A DNA stretch of 10,491 nt from JBAUHN01 sp049680295 (GTDB lineage: Bacteria > Pseudomonadota > Alphaproteobacteria > Rhodobacterales > Rhodobacteraceae). A program made the position numbers and the translations under genes. The DNA lies in contig JBAUHN010000291.1 of the NCBI GenBank assembly GCA_049680295.1, forward strand, positions 1 through 10,491, read 5' to 3'. A model generated the notes under the pieces. That model saw only the letters and a program-made list of their open reading frames with translations, was not told where the DNA came from and ran no database searches. Shown piece after piece: positions 6,114 through 10,491 of the stretch (within the stretch, counting starts at the first letter, position 1; each line of letters starts with the position of its first letter).

Positions 6114-6142
6114 ATGTTAGCGATAACAGGTAACAATGTAAA
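6114..6142 (-). promoter_or_regulatory. Candidate sigma70 promoter of gap
   Basis: On the minus strand TTTACA (6142-6137) and TAACAT (6119-6114) are separated by exactly 17 bp. The -35 matches consensus at five of six positions and the -10 at four. Transcription would start near 6107, giving a leader of about 47 nt. The operator-like palindrome 6115-6128 covers the -10 and half of the spacer, as expected for repression. Confidence 0.5.
6115..6128. promoter_or_regulatory. LacI-type operator (GntR/CceR-like) at the gap promoter
   Basis: TGTTAGCGATAACA has perfectly complementary five-base arms, TGTTA and TAACA, around GCGA. It has the shape of LacI-family sites with a central CG, close to E. 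coli GntR sites and to the type I recall for alphaproteobacterial CceR, a regulator of central carbon genes. A further TAACA follows at 6131-6135. The site overlaps the predicted gap -10 box and has a weaker counterpart in front of edd. The identity of the regulator is inferred; no LacI-family gene is in the window. Confidence 0.6.
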
Positions 6143-6191
6143 AGCGGTTTTTATGCCTTTCCCAATTTCAGCAGAAACTGAACGATGGGAG

Positions 6192-6219
6192 TTGCCAAGG
6201 TCGGCCAACGCGATAGAAT
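6192..6219 (+). promoter_or_regulatory. Candidate sigma70 promoter of the DUF1045 gene
   Basis: TTGCCA (6192-6197) and TAGAAT (6214-6219) are separated by 16 bp, and each matches the sigma70 consensus at five of six positions. The predicted start near 6226 leaves a leader of about 27 nt before the ATG at 6253. It is divergent from the gap promoter. Confidence 0.5.
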
Positions 6220-6252
6220 CTGCACCAGATGCCTTGGGATCGAGACCGCTAA

Positions 6253-6930
6253 ATGTATCAACGCTATGCCGTTTTCAACACACCCCAACCGGGCGCATTC
6301 CACGACTTTGGCGCCGCTTGGTTAGGCTGGAACAGCGCCACGGGCACACCCAGGGACCACCCGGACTTCCCCGACCTAAATCTTGATCTACTGACAAAAA
6401 AGCCGCGTCCCTACGGGCTGCATGCCACCTTGAAAGCGCCCTTTTATCTATCCCCCAGGTGCAGCGTTGACAGATTGAAATCTGCGTTCGAAAATCTTTG
6501 TGCCGCGCATAAACCCGTCACATTGGACGCATTGGCACTGGTCTATCAGCATGGTTTCATCGCGCTGCGCCCAACCACGAATAGCGAAACCCTGATGGAC
6601 CTTGAATCCGCAGTTGTGCGGACGCTGGACCCCTGCCGTGCGCCTCTATCGCAAGCGGCGCTGACCAAACGACGTGCAGCGCGACTAACCGATCGCCAAG
6701 ACGCGCATTTGCTGAAATGGGGGTATCCCTATGTGATGCAAGACTATCAGTTTCACATCACCTTAACCGGGCGTCTGAAACCTGAATTGGCAGAACTTGT
6801 ACAACAAGCCCTTGCACCGCGACTGGCGGCTTTTCTTGCGCAGCCTTACCGGTTGGATGCCCTCTCGCTGATGGGTGAGGACGAAAATGGGTTCTTTCAC
6901 CTGATCGAACGGCGTAAACTGGGCCTATAA
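6253..6930 (+). CDS. DUF1045 protein, 2H phosphoesterase-like
   Basis: This 225-residue protein matches the DUF1045 family (annotated in phosphonate operons as a putative phosphonate metabolism protein). Two H-x-T motifs, HAT at 57-59 in PYGLHATLKAPF and HIT at 168-170 in FHITLTGRL, are the paired catalytic motifs of the 2H phosphoesterase superfamily, whose members act on phosphodiester or cyclic phosphate bonds. Its N-terminus MYQRYAVF is typical of the family. The ATG at 6253 has GGGAT and GAGA a short distance upstream, a modest ribosome-binding site. No other phosphonate (phn) gene is present here, so the substrate cannot be inferred from context. It stands alone between gap (divergent) and the helicase (same strand, 139 bp downstream). 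Confidence 0.85.
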   Translation: MYQRYAVFNTPQPGAFHDFGAAWLGWNSATGTPRDHPDFPDLNLDLLTKKPRPYGLHATLKAPFYLSPRCSVDRLKSAFENLCAAHKPVTLDALALVYQHGFIALRPTTNSETLMDLESAVVRTLDPCRAPLSQAALTKRRAARLTDRQDAHLLKWGYPYVMQDYQFHITLTGRLKPELAELVQQALAPRLAAFLAQPYRLDALSLMGEDENGFFHLIERRKLGL

Positions 6931-6953
6931 TGCACTCATAACGCAGCGTTTCA

Positions 6954-6973
6954 CGAAAGAGCATCGACTTTCG
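6954..6973. repeat. Small inverted repeat after the DUF1045 gene
   Basis: CGAAAG and CTTTCG form a 6-bp stem with an eight-base loop, starting 24 bases after the DUF1045 stop codon. No U-run follows, so termination here is uncertain. It may be part of the helicase upstream region. Confidence 0.25.
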
Positions 6974-7020
6974 CGACACAAGCGCTTACCGACCGCACAA
7001 CCCCGCGTCCTATCACCGGC

Positions 7021-7038
7021 TGCGCGCAACGGCGCGCA
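7021..7038. promoter_or_regulatory. GC-rich hairpin in the helicase leader
   Basis: TGCGCGC, AACG, GCGCGCA form a perfect 7-bp stem with a tetraloop, ending 31 bases before the GTG start codon of the helicase. Such a structure in the leader of an RNA helicase gene could be an autoregulation or cold-response element. That is inference; only the symmetry is seen. Confidence 0.4.
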
Positions 7039-7041
7039 CCA

Positions 7042-7053
7042 ATATGCGCATAT
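7042..7053. promoter_or_regulatory. Perfect 12-bp palindrome before the helicase start
   Basis: ATATGCGCATAT is fully self-complementary and lies 16 bases before the GTG codon, just ahead of the AGCAGG ribosome-binding site. It could be an operator or a weak RNA fold next to the GC-rich hairpin at 7021-7038. Confidence 0.4.
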
Positions 7054-7069
7054 CAAGCAGGTACACTTT

Positions 7070-9241
7070 GTGATCCAGACACTTTCCGACGCCCTTGCCG
7101 ATCAAGGCTATGACACGCTGACCCCGGTTCAAACCGCCGTCACCGACCCTGCCTTGCAGGATGCCGATCTTTTGGTGTCCGCCCAGACCGGGTCTGGTAA
7201 GACGGTAGGTTTTGGTCTGGCGATTGCACCGACGTTGCTGGGCGATGCCACCCATTTCGGCCCGGCATCCTCGCCCTTGGCCCTGATCATTGCACCAACC
7301 CGAGAATTGGCCATGCAGGTCAGCCGCGAGCTTAACTGGCTTTATGCCAAGGCAGGTGCGGTTGTGACCACCTGCGTCGGCGGCATGGACACCCGCACCG
7401 AACGCCGCGCGCTGGACCGCGGCGCGCATGTGGTTGTGGCCACCCCCGGGCGTCTGTGCGACCACATCAAACGCAACAACATCGACCTGTCGGATTTGCG
7501 CGCCGTTGTCCTGGACGAAGCCGACGAAATGCTGGATCTGGGCTTTCGCGAAGAGCTGGAATTCATCCTGTCTGAGGCGCCAGACACCCGCCGCACCTTA
7601 CTGTTTTCCGCAACCGTTCCTGCGGCCATCGCCAAGCTTGCCAAAAGCTATCAAAAAGATTCGCAACGTATATCCACCGCCGGCGAAGCCCGCCAACACA
7701 CGGACATCGAATATCGTGCGCTCAACGTCTCGCCGCGCGACGTGGAGAATGCAATCATCAACGTGCTACGGTTTTACGAGGCAAAAAACGCCATTGTATT
7801 CTGCAACACCCGCGCCGCCGTCGCGCGTCTGACCAGCCGGTTTACCAATCGCGGATTTTCCGTTGTCGCCCTGTCAGGCGAGCTAAGCCAGTCTGAGCGT
7901 ACCCACGCATTGCAAGCCATGCGTGACGGTCGCGCGCGCGTCTGTGTCGCCACCGATGTCGCCGCGCGCGGCATTGACTTGCCCAATCTAGAACTGGTGA
8001 TCCATGCCGATCTGCCCTCAAATTCCGACACGTTGCTGCACCGCTCTGGCCGCACGGGGCGTGCAGGGCGCAAAGGCGTGTCAGCGCTGATTGTGCCCGC
8101 GAAACTGCGGTCCAAGGCAAACCGCCTGATCGGCGGCGCCAAGCTAAAGGTCGAATGGGACAACCCGCCCTCTGCCGCAGACGTGATTGCGCAAGACGAA
8201 ATCAGATTGCTGGCCGACCCGTCCTGGACCGACCCCGCACCCGAAGATGCGGCCGCATTTGTCGCACAACTGGTTGAACAGTTTTCGCCCGATCAATTGG
8301 CGTCTGCCTTTGTGAACCTCTACCGCGCCCGCCAGTCCGCCCCCGAAGAATTGGGCGACCCCGGCGCGCCCGGACCAGACAATCAGCGCGGATCATTTGG
8401 CCCTTCTGTCTGGTTTTCAGTCTCAATCGGTCGCAACGACCATGCAGAACCGCGCACATTATTGCCAATGCTTTGCCGCTTGGGCGATCTGACCAAAGAC
8501 GACATCGGTGCAATTCGCATCCAACCCAGCCACAGCTTTGTCGAAATTCTGGCCGCTCGGGCGGATGCGTTTGTGGCCTCGGTCGGCGCTGACATGACAC
8601 TGGAGGCAGGTGCGAAACTGACCCGTCTCGACAGCGCCCCTAATCTGGAGCGCGGGCCAAAACCCGGCGGCAAGCCACGTGGGCCCAAACCGGAATTTGC
8701 AAAAGGCCCGAAACAAGATCGCAGCCCAAGACCTGCAAAACGGGGATACGACCCCTTGGACACGCCAGCAGCAACGGCTGATCCGGCTGATAATTTCGAC
8801 ATGCCATCAAAACCGGACGCCGCGCCACGCAAAAAGCCAGCCGACAAACCACGGAGTTTTGAGAAGCCACGGGCCCCAAAAGGCCAGCGTCCGCCCAAAT
8901 CGCATAAGACCGAACGCACGCCCATGAAACCTGGCGCCAAACCCAAAGGCAAAACCGCCGGTCCCGCGTCAAGCCCGGCACCTACCGCTGAAAAGCGTGC
9001 CAAACCTGTCTGGACCAAAGAAAACCGCGACGCTGCCAAATCGGGTAAACCAAGTGAAGCGCGCAAGGGTAAACCAGACGGCAAGCCACAGAGTAAGCCA
9101 TTTAACAAACCCAGCGGAGGGCCAGCAAGCAAGCCGCCCAAAGGGCGCGCCTCTGATCCCTCCAAACGCTTTAGCCCGCCCGGTAGCCGTGGCAAACAGG
9201 GCGGCAAAGGTCCGAACGCCAAACCGACGCGGAAATCCTAA
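7070..9241 (+). CDS. DEAD-box RNA helicase with DbpA-like domain and long basic tail
   Basis: This 723-residue protein is an ATP-dependent RNA helicase of the DEAD-box group. Motifs appear in order: Q motif (YDTLTPVQ, 14-21), I AQTGSGKT (38-45), Ia PTREL (76-80), Ib TPGR (125-128), II DEAD (149-152), III SAT (180-182), V VATDVAARGID (293-303), VI HRSGRTGR (324-331). A region at about 444-505 resembles the DbpA/CsdA RNA-binding domain. From about 520 to the end the chain is low-complexity, rich in Lys, Pro, Gly and Arg, and probably disordered and RNA-binding. The start is GTG at 7070; the frame is open further upstream but offers no ATG, GTG or TTG codon, and related alphaproteobacterial proteins begin similarly. 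The aromatic residue usually found some 17 residues before the Q motif is missing. A role in ribosome assembly or RNA turnover is likely. It is convergent with the desaturase gene, 23 bp away. Confidence 0.93.
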   Translation: MIQTLSDALADQGYDTLTPVQTAVTDPALQDADLLVSAQTGSGKTVGFGLAIAPTLLGDATHFGPASSPLALIIAPTRELAMQVSRELNWLYAKAGAVVTTCVGGMDTRTERRALDRGAHVVVATPGRLCDHIKRNNIDLSDLRAVVLDEADEMLDLGFREELEFILSEAPDTRRTLLFSATVPAAIAKLAKSYQKDSQRISTAGEARQHTDIEYRALNVSPRDVENAIINVLRFYEAKNAIVFCNTRAAVARLTSRFTNRGFSVVALSGELSQSERTHALQAMRDGRARVCVATDVAARGIDLPNLELVIHADLPSNSDTLLHRSGRTGRAGRKGVSALIVPAKLRSKANRLIGGAKLKVEWDNPPSAADVIAQDEIRLLADPSWTDPAPEDAAAFVAQLVEQFSPDQLASAFVNLYRARQSAPEELGDPGAPGPDNQRGSFGPSVWFSVSIGRNDHAEPRTLLPMLCRLGDLTKDDIGAIRIQPSHSFVEILAARADAFVASVGADMTLEAGAKLTRLDSAPNLERGPKPGGKPRGPKPEFAKGPKQDRSPRPAKRGYDPLDTPAATADPADNFDMPSKPDAAPRKKPADKPRSFEKPRAPKGQRPPKSHKTERTPMKPGAKPKGKTAGPASSPAPTAEKRAKPVWTKENRDAAKSGKPSEARKGKPDGKPQSKPFNKPSGGPASKPPKGRASDPSKRFSPPGSRGKQGGKGPNAKPTRKS

Positions 9242-9264
9242 GACCAGAGTTTTTTTGCGCTGTG

Positions 9265-10326
9265 TTACGCGGCGCCGTATTCGGCGCGCATTTGACGGAA
9301 TGACAGCAATCTGCGCTGGTGCTCATCCCAAAGGTGCAACCGTGCGCAGGCAATGCTTTCGGCAATACTGAGCCGCTGTGCCTGCGCCAATTCTTTATGA
9401 TCGCGCAGAACTTCGGTCAGGCGGTAAAACGGGATACGGGCATAAAGATGATGCACATGGTGAATGCCGATATTGGCGGTGAACCACTGCAAGATTCCCG
9501 GCATTACATAGTGTGAACTGCCATGCAGGGCCGCCTCATGCACGGTCCAGTTTTCGGCAACATCCCAATGTGTTTCCTCAAACTGGTGCTGAACATAGAA
9601 CAACCAGACGCCGAGTGTCGCAGCCATCACAGTTGACGGCAAAAAGACCAGCAGCAACGGCATCAGCCCACCGAAATAGACAATGACAGTCAAGACAGCA
9701 GCAATGCCAAGATTGGTACCCAGCGCGCTGACCCAAAACTGCCAGCCGCTTTTGAAGAAACCAACTGGCAACCGGTTTTCCAGAATAAACGTATACGTCG
9801 GCCCAAGAACAAAAAGCACCAATGGGTTACGGTACACACGATACTGCAACCGTCCAAACCAGGATCGCGCCCTGTATTCGGCAACGGTTAGGGTCGTCAC
9901 ATCGCCCATCCCACGCCGGTCTAGATTGCCCGAAGACGCGTGATGCATCGAATGCGAACGACGCCAGACATCGTAAGGCGTCAAGGTCAGGATGCCCAGC
10001 GCGCGACCCACCCAATCGCTGACCTGCCGGTTGTCAAAAAATGACCCGTGGCCGCAATCATGCTGGATGCAAAAAATACGGACCAAAAAAAGTCCGTTGG
10101 CTGAGGCAATCAGAAATGAGACCAAATAGCTGTAAGACAACATCCACCAAGCAAGCGCCCAAAGAGCCATGAATGGCAAAAGGCTGATTGCCATCTCAAA
10201 AATACTGCGTCCGGTGCTGGGTTGTCTATATTGCGACAACACCTTGATCCAAGATGCGGCCGCCAGTGGGGTCTCGATTGCCGGAACGGCTGTCGCCTCG
10301 GCAACTGGGATCGTCTCGGATTTCAT
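9265..10326 (-). CDS. Membrane fatty acid desaturase
   Basis: This 353-residue integral membrane protein has the three histidine boxes of acyl-lipid/acyl-CoA desaturases: HDCGH (89-93), HSMHH (125-129) and HHVHH (289-293), with a further His at 257 in YVQHQFEETHW. These bind the di-iron centre that inserts a double bond into a fatty acyl chain. Hydrophobic spans are seen near 44-65, 67-85, 168-182, 200-218 and 222-250. The box pattern resembles the delta-12/omega-6 type, but regiospecificity cannot be assigned from sequence alone. I chose the ATG at 10326, preceded by GGGCAGG; the longer frame to 10395 would run through the promoter region. A role in adjusting membrane fluidity, for example in cold, is plausible. 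The gene appears to be single, ending tail to tail with the helicase. Confidence 0.93.
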   Translation of the reverse strand: MKSETIPVAEATAVPAIETPLAAASWIKVLSQYRQPSTGRSIFEMAISLLPFMALWALAWWMLSYSYLVSFLIASANGLFLVRIFCIQHDCGHGSFFDNRQVSDWVGRALGILTLTPYDVWRRSHSMHHASSGNLDRRGMGDVTTLTVAEYRARSWFGRLQYRVYRNPLVLFVLGPTYTFILENRLPVGFFKSGWQFWVSALGTNLGIAAVLTVIVYFGGLMPLLLVFLPSTVMAATLGVWLFYVQHQFEETHWDVAENWTVHEAALHGSSHYVMPGILQWFTANIGIHHVHHLYARIPFYRLTEVLRDHKELAQAQRLSIAESIACARLHLWDEHQRRLLSFRQMRAEYGAA

Positions 10327-10365
10327 GTAGCCTGCCCTTGTTCTTATTTGAAACGTGGATAAACA

Positions 10366-10395
10366 AGTATCAAAATTAAACAAGCAGATTGACAA
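10366..10395 (-). promoter_or_regulatory. Candidate sigma70 promoter of the desaturase gene
   Basis: On the minus strand TTGTCA (10395-10390, five of six consensus) is followed after 18 bp by GATACT (10371-10366, four of six). The predicted start lies about 35 bases before the ATG at 10326. Two copies of TAAACAAG on the plus strand (10360-10367 and 10377-10384), 17 bp apart, overlap this region and could be a regulator site. Confidence 0.4.
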
Positions 10396-10451
10396 AATCT
10401 GGACGATTTATCGCGGTGATACGGACCTAAATGCACCAAAGATCAACGAAA

Positions 10452-10486
10452 AACGCCGGATCGCTTGGACCCGGCGTTGTTTTTTT
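10452..10486. terminator. Bidirectional-looking intrinsic terminator
   Basis: AACGCCGG (10452-10459) pairs with CCGGCGTT (10471-10478). On the plus strand G and seven T residues follow. On the minus strand the stem can extend by three pairs (one G-U) and ends in five T residues. No plus-strand gene leads into it inside the window, so it most likely ends a minus-strand gene lying just beyond the right edge, possibly serving both directions. Confidence 0.7.
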
Positions 10487-10491
10487 GAACT

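Noticed and set aside
8383..9222. A 279-codon minus-strand open frame opposite the helicase tail
   Set aside because: The basic low-complexity tail on the plus strand gives a stop-poor Leu/Gly/Pro-rich antisense frame with no real domain.
9272..9287. Inverted repeat GCGCCG-TATT-CGGCGC at the helicase/desaturase junction as a terminator
   Set aside because: It lies within the last codons of the desaturase gene and is not followed by a T-run on either strand. The T-run at 9250-9256 precedes it and has no stem of its own.

Overview
The window looks like ordinary chromosomal DNA of an alphaproteobacterium, most likely a Rhodobacteraceae (Roseobacter-type) species. The grounds are the protein families and their wording: an acidic-tailed FYDLN protein, a DEAD-box helicase that starts directly at its Q motif and carries a DbpA-like C-terminus, and an Entner-Doudoroff edd-eda pair near a type I GAPDH. 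The coding sequence is moderately GC-rich. No mobile element, phage, CRISPR array, toxin-antitoxin or defence cassette is visible, and I found no clearly new system. The points worth a second look are regulatory and small in scale.

Layout. Positions 1-477 (minus strand) hold tRNA-Thr(GGT) and tRNA-Ala(GGC), separated by 326 bp that appears gene-free and contains a 20-nt copy of a tRNA 5' end. A perfect 20-bp palindrome lies three bases upstream of tRNA-Ala. Positions 587-919 (minus) encode the FYDLN acidic protein. Divergent from it, at 1029-1715 (plus), is a YgjP/SprT-like zinc metallopeptidase. It is followed by a GntR-type regulator of the FCD subfamily (1763-2413) with a tandem 13-bp GTGATCAC repeat just before its start codon. 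Next come edd (2567-4366) and eda (4395-5039), the two specific enzymes of the Entner-Doudoroff pathway. Convergent to eda is gap (5059-6060, minus). Divergent from gap is a DUF1045 two-histidine phosphoesterase-like protein (6253-6930). Then follow a DEAD-box RNA helicase with a roughly 200-residue basic tail (7070-9241) and, convergent to it, a membrane fatty acid desaturase (9265-10326, minus). The right end carries a bidirectional-looking terminator.

How the genes work together. Edd converts 6-phosphogluconate to KDPG, Eda splits KDPG into pyruvate and glyceraldehyde 3-phosphate, and GAPDH oxidises the latter, so 2567-6060 is a compact sugar-acid catabolic block. A perfect-arm palindrome TGTTAGCGATAACA overlaps the predicted -10 box of gap. 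A two-mismatch version, TGCTTGCGCTAACA, lies just after the predicted -10 of edd. Both resemble LacI-family sites of the E. coli GntR / alphaproteobacterial CceR type, which suggests a shared repressor encoded elsewhere and not by the FCD-GntR gene next door. The remaining genes are probably independent neighbours.
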